A DNA stretch of 64,000 bases from Clostridium sp. UBA4548 (GTDB taxonomy: Bacteria > Bacillota > Clostridia > Clostridiales > Clostridiaceae). The stretch spans positions 86,116 to 150,115 of the forward strand of contig NZ_DGLI01000048.1 of the NCBI RefSeq assembly GCF_002387895.1, written 5' to 3'. The notes under the pieces were generated by a model, which was given only the letters and a program-made list of their open reading frames with translations, ran no database searches and was not told the DNA's origin. Each line of letters opens with the position of its first letter. Position 1 is the stretch's first letter. The translations under genes were made by a program, and so were the position numbers. Shown here piece after piece: positions 7,798 through 15,493 of this stretch.

Positions 7798-8691
7798 TTA
7801 GTTAACTTCTGTAAATTGTGCCTTAGGTGAATCGTGAGTTAAAACATCAAACATAAAGCCTTGATTTTTAAGGCCTTCAATTATTTCAGGTAGTGCCTCT
7901 AGGGTAGTGTCTTTAGGATCCAAGTCATGCATTAATATATTAGCATGCTTAACATAGGTACAATCTTCTAACACCCTATTTACGATAATATGTTTTTCCT
8001 GTCTAAAGGTTGATGCATCTGTAGAGTCTACATTCCAATCAAAGAAAGTATAGCCTTTATTAGTCATTTCTTTAGCTAGTTCAGGCATAAAACGAGAAGA
8101 GCCGCTATAGTTCCAACTTATTGTGTTGTTTGACCCACCAGGAAACCTTAAAATTTTAGAGGGCTTTGCACCAGTAATTCTTTCAAGTTCCGTATCTAAT
8201 TTTTCTACGTCAGCTATAAAGTTTTCTTTTGAAGAATAAACTTTTTTATAGTCATGACTATAAGTGTGGTTTGCAAGAACATGTCCACGTTTCACTATCT
8301 CTTTATATATATCATCTTTACCTTCCTTATAATTAACAAAGAAGGTAGCTTTTACTTTGTATGCATCTAAAGTGTCTAAGAGTTTACCAGTATGAGCTGA
8401 TGGACCATCATCAAAGGTCAAGTAAGCAAATTTTAGATTTTCCATAGCTTTTTTATAGACAGTTTCTTTATCCATGATTTCAGCTTGCAAAGAAGTATTT
8501 TGCTGAGATAAATTACTTATAGAGGACTTAACTTCTTCTAGTTCAGATTGAAGTTTTTTGCTTTCAGACTTTGCCAAAATTGCCTGACTTTGAGTGAAAA
8601 CTGTACCAATTAAAGTAAGAAACAGTATAACAAAAAATATTGTTTTACCAATTAATGATTTCAAATTAGATTTAGATTCAGATGTTTTCAT
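7798..8691 (-). CDS. Membrane-anchored polysaccharide deacetylase
   Basis: 297 residues. A transmembrane helix at about 15-36 is followed by a coiled coil (about 42-85), then a NodB/CE4 domain. Visible motifs: TFDDGP at 92-97 (catalytic base and metal Asp), HTYSH at 142-146 (two metal His), RFPGG, DWNVDS and the C-terminal ILMHD His. It should remove acetyl groups from a cell-wall glycan such as peptidoglycan at the outer face. The gene directly follows the coiled-coil gene 8720-8998 with 28 bases between them, and both have the same helix-plus-coil topology, so they are probably co-transcribed and may interact. Confidence 0.92.
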   Translation of the reverse strand: MKTSESKSNLKSLIGKTIFFVILFLTLIGTVFTQSQAILAKSESKKLQSELEEVKSSISNLSQQNTSLQAEIMDKETVYKKAMENLKFAYLTFDDGPSAHTGKLLDTLDAYKVKATFFVNYKEGKDDIYKEIVKRGHVLANHTYSHDYKKVYSSKENFIADVEKLDTELERITGAKPSKILRFPGGSNNTISWNYSGSSRFMPELAKEMTNKGYTFFDWNVDSTDASTFRQEKHIIVNRVLEDCTYVKHANILMHDLDPKDTTLEALPEIIEGLKNQGFMFDVLTHDSPKAQFTEVN

Positions 8692-8719
8692 AAATTCCCG
8701 TTCCCCTTATATCTATTAA

Positions 8720-8998
8720 TTATTGTGATGATTTTGGAAGAGCATTGATTCTCTCTTCTAGCTGGTTTTTAGATTTATTAAGAGAATCATTTTTTTCTGT
8801 GAGCTCTGCATTTTCCTTTTTTAAAGTCTCTACTTGCTTTCTAAGTTCTTCATTTTTAGATTGATATTGAGAAATTTTAGACCTGGTATAAGGAACCGAT
8901 GCAAGCACTGCAATACATAATATGCTTATAATTATATATTTATTAAAGAAACTATTTTTCTTTCTTTTTCTTTTTGTGCTAGATGACACTTCTAACAT
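8720..8998 (-). CDS. Single-pass membrane protein with coiled coil
   Basis: About 92 residues: a basic N-terminus (KRKRKK), one membrane helix (YIIISILCIAVLASV) and a heptad-rich extracytoplasmic coil (YQSKNEELRKQVETLKKE and following). The layout is that of FtsL/DivIC-type proteins, but it is not in a division cluster and I do not assign it there. A TTG at 9004 would sit only 2-3 bases from the GGGGGG ribosome site, so the ATG at 8998 (about 9 bases away) is taken as the start. It is the first gene of a two-gene unit with the polysaccharide deacetylase. Confidence 0.75.
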   Translation of the reverse strand: MLEVSSSTKRKRKKNSFFNKYIIISILCIAVLASVPYTRSKISQYQSKNEELRKQVETLKKENAELTEKNDSLNKSKNQLEERINALPKSSQ

Positions 8999-9352
8999 AG
9001 ACAAATCCCCCCTTTAAGTAACTAATATCACTATTATCATATGTTTATTTCTAAATTTAGTTAATAAGTATATAATATAGCAATAAATTCAATGAATTTA
9101 TTTGACTAATTTGGTAGAAAATATACTTATAACTTGTACATTTCAAGCCGTAACCATGAGAATATGATGTTTTTATAACTGGTTTATAATTAATAAACTA
9201 TAAATCACGTATAAAATGGTTTTATAGCTATACATGCTTCAATATGACAAAAATTGTCACAAAATATGTATATGTACTATAATAAATATTATATTATAAA
9301 AGCATAACCTATTCAATGACAATGTTCATTACAAGCCTTTAATTTCTGACAA
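8999..9352. other. Intergenic promoter region, AT-rich
   Basis: No gene was seen. It contains an inverted repeat TGACAAAAATTGTCA near 9245-9258 and several TATAAT-like hexamers on both strands, consistent with promoters for the minus-strand coiled-coil gene; none could be fixed with confidence. Confidence 0.4.
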
Positions 9353-9401
9353 AAACAAAAGACACAACACCTTTAATTAGGCGTCGAGTCTTTTGTTTAA
9401 C
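9353..9401 (-). terminator. Terminator of the DUF1540 gene
   Basis: CAAAAGAC and GTCTTTTG form the base of the stem, extended by ACACCT/AGGCGT with one mismatch around an AT loop. It lies downstream of the minus-strand gene at 9466-9627. Confidence 0.6.
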
Positions 9402-9465
9402 TTACTTATTAAAATCAAGTTTTAATTTCATAAAAAAATAATCTTAACATAGTTTAAAAAATGAA

Positions 9466-9627
9466 TTATTTTCCTAATTCGAAGCTACCACAATCTGTAC
9501 ATTGCTTTGTGTCAGCATGCCCTTCATGTTTAACAACTTGAATTTGGTCTAGTGTGCAGTAGTTTTGCTCTTGAGCATGATATTTACACTCACTAACTAT
9601 GCATCCTATGCTTTTATTTTTATCCAT
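9466..9627 (-). CDS. DUF1540 family zinc-binding miniprotein
   Basis: A 53-residue protein that is easy to miss. It starts MDKNKSIGCIVSEC and has five cysteines in the DUF1540 arrangement: C9, C14, C24 and the C-terminal pair TKQCTDCGSF (C43, C46), with a HAQEQNYC segment between. The Cys set suggests binding of a metal ion, probably zinc. DUF1540 proteins are small, common in Clostridia and of unknown function. The ATG is preceded by AAAGGAGATGATTC, a strong ribosome site. The gene is monocistronic with its own terminator. Confidence 0.88.
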   Translation of the reverse strand: MDKNKSIGCIVSECKYHAQEQNYCTLDQIQVVKHEGHADTKQCTDCGSFELGK

Positions 9628-10125
9628 GTGAATCATCTCCTTTTCTTTTTGGTTTAGATTTTTTACTTAACCTTATAAAAGATTAGTTATAAAATTAATT
9701 TAGAACTAAATAAATTATATTTAGTTGTAATGAAATATTTTATTTTGTTAATTTTCATCACAAACTTATTATCTGCAAAGAATATAGTTTTATTCTTTGT
9801 AAATTTTGATAAAAGTTTTAAGAACAGGTTAATTTTCAAATATACAAGCTACAGAAAAAAGATTAATTCATATAAGTTAGTTAGTTCAATAAGAGGAGAA
9901 AATAGATATAATATAACCAAATAAATTTAATTTATATAGAGTGCAATAAAAATTCTAAATTAAAAATGAACCTACTTTTGCATTCTTTTTTATATAAGTT
10001 GCTTTTAATTTATTAAGCAATGTAGAAATATTGTTTGAACTTATATGTTTCAGTAAATTTGATGTACTAATAGATGAAGTAGAAGTAGGTAAACTATACT
10101 ACAAGAGGAATAAAATTCAATAAAA
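9628..10125. other. Intergenic region with repeat S and no clear gene
   Basis: A 64-codon frame at 9730-9924 lacks a ribosome site and looks like chance. A repeat shared with 62351-62439 lies at 9941-10032. A stop-to-stop frame of about 38 codons ending near 10110 has no start codon and is at most a remnant. Confidence 0.5.
9941..10032 (+). repeat. Structured repeat family S, copy 1
   Basis: About 90 bases align with the reverse complement of 62351-62439. The 34-base core at 9997-10030 differs at two positions only, and both changes keep pairing in a TTGCTT/AAGCAA hairpin (C to T gives G-U; A to G gives U-G). The 5' part (GTGCAATAAA to ACTTTTGC) aligns without gaps at lower identity. Confidence 0.6.
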
Positions 10126-10167
10126 TAAAACTGCTAAAAAATAAAACATATTTTTCAGCAGTTTTTA
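10126..10167. terminator. Terminator downstream of ctfB
   Basis: AAAACTGCTAAAAAAT pairs with ATTTTTCAGCAGTTTT with one mismatch. T runs exist on both sides, and it serves ctfB on the minus strand. Confidence 0.75.
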
Positions 10168-10219
10168 TATTTAAGAAATAAATATTTCTTATTAACACTA
10201 TAAAGTGAAAGAACTATAA

Positions 10220-10879
10220 TTAAACTTCCATTCTTCCTATATTTTCAGGAATAATTAAGTCAGCAAGAGTAGCATTTTTAACATCTTCAATTGATGATTC
10301 TGGTCCTAGTTCTCTTAATACTAAGCCTTCTGGAGTTACTTCCATAACAGCCATTTCAGTTACTATTAAATTAACTTGATGTGCAGCTGTTAAAGGTAAA
10401 GTACATTTTTTCAATATTTTTGGAGCACCTTTTGCAGTGTGTTCCATAGCAACAATAACCTTCTTAGCTCCAACAACTAAATCCATAGCTCCGCCCATTC
10501 CAGGAACTTTTTTACCAGGTATCATCCAGTTAGCAAGGTTTCCTTCTTGGTCAACTTCTAGAGCTCCTAAAACAGTAGCATCCACATGTCCACCTCTTAT
10601 GATTCCAAAGGATACTGAAGAATCAAAGAAAGCAGCGCCAGGAAGTACTGTAACATGTAAGCCACCAGCATTAACTAAATCTTTATCTTCTTCACCAGCA
10701 GCAGGAGCAGGTCCAATGCCAACGAAACCGTTTTCGGATTGAAGAGTAACATCTATTCCTTCAGGAATATAGTTAGCTACTAAAGTTGGAAGACCTATAC
10801 CAAGGTTAACAACGTCTCCATCCTTTAACTCTTTAGCAACTCTTTTAGCAATAACTTCTCTAACCATGTTCTTATCCAT
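10220..10879 (-). CDS. ctfB: CoA-transferase subunit B (acetoacetate/butyrate type)
   Basis: 219 residues, the usual length of the small subunit of class I 3-oxoacid CoA-transferases. The catalytic Glu is in QSENGFVGIG (about residue 50). Other family segments are VNLGIGLPTLVANYIP, SVSFGIIRGGHVD, VLGALEVDQEGNLANW, PGMGGAMDLV and the KCTLPLTA segment. With the subunit encoded upstream it moves CoA between acetate or butyrate and acetoacetyl-CoA in the cytoplasm. It closely resembles C. acetobutylicum CtfB from memory. No adc or adhE neighbour is present, so the solvent-operon context is absent. Translation is coupled to subunit A, whose stop is one base upstream. Confidence 0.9.
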   Translation of the reverse strand: MDKNMVREVIAKRVAKELKDGDVVNLGIGLPTLVANYIPEGIDVTLQSENGFVGIGPAPAAGEEDKDLVNAGGLHVTVLPGAAFFDSSVSFGIIRGGHVDATVLGALEVDQEGNLANWMIPGKKVPGMGGAMDLVVGAKKVIVAMEHTAKGAPKILKKCTLPLTAAHQVNLIVTEMAVMEVTPEGLVLRELGPESSIEDVKNATLADLIIPENIGRMEV

Positions 10880-10880
10880 G

Positions 10881-11534
10881 TTATTTATCCCCCTTTACGA
10901 TATAGTCTACAAATATTGAAGGTGTCATAACTTCATTTGGATTTATTTCTCCAACTTCAACTAATTCTTCAGCTTCAACTATAACTAAATCTGCAGCAGC
11001 CGCCATTAGTGGGTTAAAGTTTCTAGTTGCTTCGTTATAATAAACGTTTCCTTTTTTATCTACTTTTGAACCAAAAATTAAAGCTACATCAGCTCTTAAT
11101 GGTTTTTCTAATAAGTATTCTTTTCCATCAACAGTGATTTTTTCTTTTCCTTCTTCAACCACTGTTCCAAGACCAGTTGGAGTTAAGAAACCACCAAGTC
11201 CTGAACCACCACATCTAACTCTTTCAGCAAGAGTTCCTTGTGGTACAAGTTCTACATCCATTTCTTTCTCATTCATTTGACGTCCAGTTTCAGGATTTGT
11301 ACCTATATGAGAAGCAATTGTTTTCTTAGCTTGTTTGCTTACAATTAGCTTACCAATTCCCTTATCAACAAAGCCTGTATCATTTCCTATAATAGTTAAG
11401 TCCTTTACACCTTTTGCTATTAAGGCATCAATAAGTTTATCAGGTGTTCCCACTGCTAAGAAGCCACCAATCATAACACTCATGCCATCTTTAATGTGAG
11501 AAACAGCTTCTTCAATTGTAATAATCTTGTTCAT
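10881..11534 (-). CDS. ctfA: CoA-transferase subunit A (acetoacetate/butyrate type)
   Basis: 217 residues from the ATG at 11534, which follows GGAGGGAAAGTT; the open frame extends 17 codons further but without a ribosome site. Family segments: MSVMIGGFLAVGTPDKLIDAL at the N-terminus, IIGNDTGFVDKGIGKLI, ASHIGTNPETG, VPQGTLAERVRCGGSGLGG (the glycine loop that binds CoA) and YNEATRNFNP. It forms the heterodimer or heterotetramer with subunit B. The ribosome site for ctfB (AAAGGGGGAT) lies inside its last codons. Confidence 0.9.
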   Translation of the reverse strand: MNKIITIEEAVSHIKDGMSVMIGGFLAVGTPDKLIDALIAKGVKDLTIIGNDTGFVDKGIGKLIVSKQAKKTIASHIGTNPETGRQMNEKEMDVELVPQGTLAERVRCGGSGLGGFLTPTGLGTVVEEGKEKITVDGKEYLLEKPLRADVALIFGSKVDKKGNVYYNEATRNFNPLMAAAADLVIVEAEELVEVGEINPNEVMTPSIFVDYIVKGDK

Positions 11535-12040
11535 AACTTTCCCTCCATATAAAACTAATTTATAAACAACTTCATTATACACCATTTTAAAAATATTTTC
11601 ATAATAAATTAAAACTATTTTAATTAGTCTAATAAATTACTGTAGAAATTTAATTTATATGTAAATCTATATTTTAGGATTTCATAGTCAAGACTTAACT
11701 TATGCGTCGAATCTACCTGGGTCGTTTTAAGGCTTTTTCAAGGTGAGCAAAATATATTTTAGCCTTAGAAGCCTTTAGTCATATTAAAGCTTTAAAAATT
11801 AGTATGGAATTAAATTTAAGTTCTTTAAAAATATAGCTAGTTAATACTAAGTAGATTATTAGTTTGTTTATTAATAGGAGTTTAAGATATAATTATAGAA
11901 AGAATTACTTAAAAGGGTTACTTGCTATCTAATTTGGCTAGTGATTACGGTTTTTTAATTAAGCAGCTTTTAATAATAAGTATGACTTTAGATTAAAAGC
12001 ATTAGAAGATAAACAATAAAAATTAGGATGTGAAATTGTA
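11535..12040. other. Divergent promoter region between ctfA and addB
   Basis: About 500 bases with no gene. It must hold promoters for ctfA (minus) and addB (plus). The only clear structure is repeat R copy 3 at 11684-11776. AddB has only a weak ribosome site (GGATGTGAAATTGTA). Confidence 0.5.
11684..11776 (+). repeat. Hairpin repeat family R, copy 3
   Basis: The stretch ACTTAACTTATGCGTCG to CCTGGGTCGTTTTAAGG aligns without gaps to 4054-4092. It is followed by a hairpin AAGGCTTTTTCAA (11729-11741) with TTAGAAGCCTT (11765-11775), which is almost identical in its arms to the minus-strand copy at 27641-27686. Confidence 0.55.
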
Positions 12041-15000
12041 ATGAGCATTAGATTTATATATGGCAGATCTGGTACAGGTAAGAGTTATACCTGTACTGAG
12101 GAAATTTATAATAGAGTAAAAGAGGGGGGAACTCATCCTTTAATTCTTGTAGTTCCAGAGCAACTTTCCTTTAGAGCAGAAAAATCATTAATACAAAGAA
12201 TTGGAGCCACTGGAATTAACAATGTTCATGTGCTTAGTTTTAAGAGATTAGCCTTTACTGTATTTAGTGAAGTTGGGGGCATAGCTCATAATCACATGAA
12301 CTCTACAGGAAAAGCTATGATAATCAATAAAATATTACAGGAAATCAGGGAGGATTTAAGCATCTTTGGTAAGATATCAAAACAAAGGGGCTTTGTAGAT
12401 ACTGTTTCAGAGGTAATTACAGAACTTAAAAGACATAATGTAACTCCTGAGGTTTTAGGGGAGCTAAAGGAAAAAGTTGTTGATAACACGCTTTTATTTC
12501 ATAAACTTTCTGATATAGCTTTAATCTATAATAGCTTTCAAAAGAAACTTAATACAGGTTATTTTGATCCTGAGGATGACCTTAATCTTTTGTATGAAAA
12601 GTTGGAGGAGAGCAAATTTTTAAAGGGTGCGGAATTTTGGATTGATGAATTTAGTAGCTTTACACCTCAGCAATATAATGTTATTGGAAAGCTTTTTAAG
12701 GTAGGTAAAAATGTAAATATAACTCTTCCTTATAGCGGAAAGGAAATAAGAAATAAGGATGATGAAACTAATCCTTTTTACCCTATTTTTATTACTGAAA
12801 GTACCTTAACAAACATTGCACAGGACTATGGCTATTATCCTAAAAATCCTCTTTATTTAAAAGTAAATCATAGATTCGAAAACTCTAGTGAACTAGCCTT
12901 TCTGGAACGCAATTATTTTAATATTGGAGTTAAGGCTTTTGAAGAAAAAACAGAGGATATTAAGATTTTTAAGGCTCAAAATTCCTATGTTGAAATAGAG
13001 TACATAGCAAAGGATATTTTAAAGTTAGTTAGAGAAAAGGGTTTAAGATTTAATGATATTGCTGTAGTAACAAGAGATTTAGAAAGTTATGAGGAAATCA
13101 CAAAAGTAATCTTTAATGAATATGAAATTCCTCACTTTATTGATAACAAAAAGGATGTATCAGGAAATCCTTTGGTCATATATATTACATCAATTCTTGA
13201 AGTGTTTATCAGAAGTTGGAGTGATGTGGCGGTTTTAAGGTATATTAAGGCTGGATTTAATAGGTTATCTATAGAAGAAGTAGACTTACTAGAAAACTAT
13301 GTGTTGGAGTATGGAATAAAGAGTAAAAAACGATGGACTGAGGATAAGTTTTGGAGAGAAAGTGAAAAGTATCCTAAAATTATTGAACTAAGAGATAAAG
13401 CTGTAGGCTCTCTATTTTCCTTGCAAAAACTTTTAAAGGGAGAAAAAACTGTTAAAGGAATTACCACTAACCTTTTCAATTTCTTAAAGGAAGGTAATGT
13501 ATATGAAAAGGTAGAGCAATATATAGAAGTATTTAAAGCTGAAGATAATTTACTTTTAGTTGAGGAATACAGTAGCATTTGGAATTTGATTATAGAAATT
13601 ATGGACCAATTAGTAGAAGTATTAGGAGATGAGGAAGTAACTCTTGAAGAGTTTAACAGTATTTTCACCATGGGAATAATACAAAATCAAATGGGACTAA
13701 TTCCACCCTCCTTAGATTCAGTTATAGTAGGAAGTGCAGAGCGTATAAGAACCCATGAAATAAAAGCTCTTTATGTAGTTGGAGTAAACGATGGAGTTTT
13801 TCCAAGAAGCAGTAATGATGAAGGATTATTTAATGATTCGGATAGACTGTTATTTCAAAGTAATGGAGTAAGCATGGCTGACAATAGCCTTCAGCAAGCC
13901 TTTGCAGAGCAGTTTTTAATTTATAATACGCTTACGTTGCCAAGAAAGTATCTTTGTATAACTTATCCAATAGCAGATACAGAAGGAAGGGCAAAGCGTT
14001 ATTCTATAATAATTCCAAGGCTTAAAGCTATATTTAAAAGAATCACAGAAGAGAGTAGCATTGGAGTAGAATATAACAAAGAAGAAAACTACGAAGATTT
14101 GGTTGCTATAACACCAGCCTTTAATCACTTAATAAGTAAAATCAGAGAATATATAGAAGAAGATAGAATTCATCCTATTTGGCAGGAAGCTTATAGATAT
14201 TTTAAAGAACACGAAAACTATAAGGAAATAACAAACAAGGTGCTTTCAGGATTTTCTTATACTAATGCTGTAGAAGAAATTAAAAGCGAAAAGATAAGAA
14301 AGCTCTATGGAAATAACTTTAGTGTGTCAAAAATAGAAAGATATGCTCATTGTCCTTTTGCATACTTTGTTCAATATGGGCTAAGAGCAAAAGAGAGAAA
14401 AGTGTACACCTTTGCTCCACCGGACTTAGGAAACTTTCTTCATAAGGGGTTAGAAAAGTTTTCAGAAATAGTGGAGCGAGAAAACAAGGTTTGGGGAAAT
14501 TTAGAAGAGGAATTTTTTAACAAAGCTATTGATGAGGTAATAGAATATTTAGTTTCAATTGATGAAAACTTTATTTTAAGCAGTTCTAAAAGACATGAAT
14601 ATGTTATTAAAAGATTAAAAAGAGTTCTTCATAGAATGGTATTAATCATTGATGAACAAATGGACAGAGGAAACTTTAAGCCTCTAGGCTATGAAATTTC
14701 CTTTGGCTCAAGACCAGACAATGATTATCCACCAATTGAAATTACTTTATCTAACGGAGAAAGGCTAACTCTTGAAGGAAAGATAGATAGGGTAGACAAA
14801 GGAGAGGTAAATGGAGAAAGCTATTATAGGGTAGTGGATTACAAGTCAGGAAACACGGAGCTAAATTTACATGAGGTTTATAATGGACTTCAAATTCAAT
14901 TGCTAACTTATCTTGATGCAATTTTAACTCTAGAGAAAACCTTTAAGAAAGAGAACACAAATCCAGCAGCCATGCTTTATTTATCCATAGATGATCCTTT

Positions 15001-15493
15001 AATTCAAGCTAAAAAGCAGTTATCTGATGAAGAACTTAAGGAAGAAATGTTAAAAAGTTTAAAAATGCATGGATTGATTATAAGAGATTTAGAGGTAGTT
15101 AGAGAAATGGATATGACCCTTGAAGAAGGTGGAGCTTCCTCAGTAATTCCTGTAACCCTTAAAAAGCCTAAAAAAGGAGAAGAAGAGCCCGAGTTTTCAG
15201 ATAGAGGTACTTCTGCCATAACCTATGGAGGCTTTGAAGTTCTAAAAGCACATATGAAGGAAAATGTGGCTAAAATCTGCGAAGAAATGCTTAGCGGTAA
15301 TATTAGTATTGAACCTTGTAAAAAGACTAGTACCACCCAATGTGATTTTTGTGACTTTTTATCCATATGTCAGTTTGATAGCACCTTAGGGTTAAACAAA
15401 TATAATACCCCAAAACTAATGTCTAAAAAAGATATATTAGAAGTAATTGAAGAAGAAGCTAAAGTGAAGGGAGATGAGAGTGATGGAAAATAG
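12041..15493 (+). CDS. addB: ATP-dependent helicase/nuclease subunit B
   Basis: 1150 residues, normal for AddB. Walker A is at the extreme N-terminus (YGRSGTGKS, residues 7-15). The helicase-like body is degenerate, as expected for this subunit. The C-terminal RecB-type nuclease has GYEISFG, RVVDYKSGN (catalytic Asp and Lys) and the four-Cys iron-sulfur set: one Cys in YAHCPFAYF (near 785) and three in QCDFCDFLSIC (near 1112-1119). With AddA it processes double-strand breaks for RecA loading and recognises Chi. It overlaps addA by about ten bases, so translation is coupled. Upstream is a divergent intergenic region. Confidence 0.96.
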   Translation: MSIRFIYGRSGTGKSYTCTEEIYNRVKEGGTHPLILVVPEQLSFRAEKSLIQRIGATGINNVHVLSFKRLAFTVFSEVGGIAHNHMNSTGKAMIINKILQEIREDLSIFGKISKQRGFVDTVSEVITELKRHNVTPEVLGELKEKVVDNTLLFHKLSDIALIYNSFQKKLNTGYFDPEDDLNLLYEKLEESKFLKGAEFWIDEFSSFTPQQYNVIGKLFKVGKNVNITLPYSGKEIRNKDDETNPFYPIFITESTLTNIAQDYGYYPKNPLYLKVNHRFENSSELAFLERNYFNIGVKAFEEKTEDIKIFKAQNSYVEIEYIAKDILKLVREKGLRFNDIAVVTRDLESYEEITKVIFNEYEIPHFIDNKKDVSGNPLVIYITSILEVFIRSWSDVAVLRYIKAGFNRLSIEEVDLLENYVLEYGIKSKKRWTEDKFWRESEKYPKIIELRDKAVGSLFSLQKLLKGEKTVKGITTNLFNFLKEGNVYEKVEQYIEVFKAEDNLLLVEEYSSIWNLIIEIMDQLVEVLGDEEVTLEEFNSIFTMGIIQNQMGLIPPSLDSVIVGSAERIRTHEIKALYVVGVNDGVFPRSSNDEGLFNDSDRLLFQSNGVSMADNSLQQAFAEQFLIYNTLTLPRKYLCITYPIADTEGRAKRYSIIIPRLKAIFKRITEESSIGVEYNKEENYEDLVAITPAFNHLISKIREYIEEDRIHPIWQEAYRYFKEHENYKEITNKVLSGFSYTNAVEEIKSEKIRKLYGNNFSVSKIERYAHCPFAYFVQYGLRAKERKVYTFAPPDLGNFLHKGLEKFSEIVERENKVWGNLEEEFFNKAIDEVIEYLVSIDENFILSSSKRHEYVIKRLKRVLHRMVLIIDEQMDRGNFKPLGYEISFGSRPDNDYPPIEITLSNGERLTLEGKIDRVDKGEVNGESYYRVVDYKSGNTELNLHEVYNGLQIQLLTYLDAILTLEKTFKKENTNPAAMLYLSIDDPLIQAKKQLSDEELKEEMLKSLKMHGLIIRDLEVVREMDMTLEEGGASSVIPVTLKKPKKGEEEPEFSDRGTSAITYGGFEVLKAHMKENVAKICEEMLSGNISIEPCKKTSTTQCDFCDFLSICQFDSTLGLNKYNTPKLMSKKDILEVIEEEAKVKGDESDGK

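Noticed and set aside
9730..9924. 64-codon open frame on the plus strand
   Set aside because: No ribosome site, extreme AT content, and the predicted protein looks like translated intergenic sequence.
10437..10742. Long open frames antisense to ctfB, addA, uvrA and thrS
   Set aside because: They mirror codon bias of the real genes on the other strand and have no ribosome sites or recognisable motifs.
11606..11655. Third copy of repeat family S
   Set aside because: Only ACTGTAGAAAT and scattered AT-rich bases match; the hairpin arms are not preserved.
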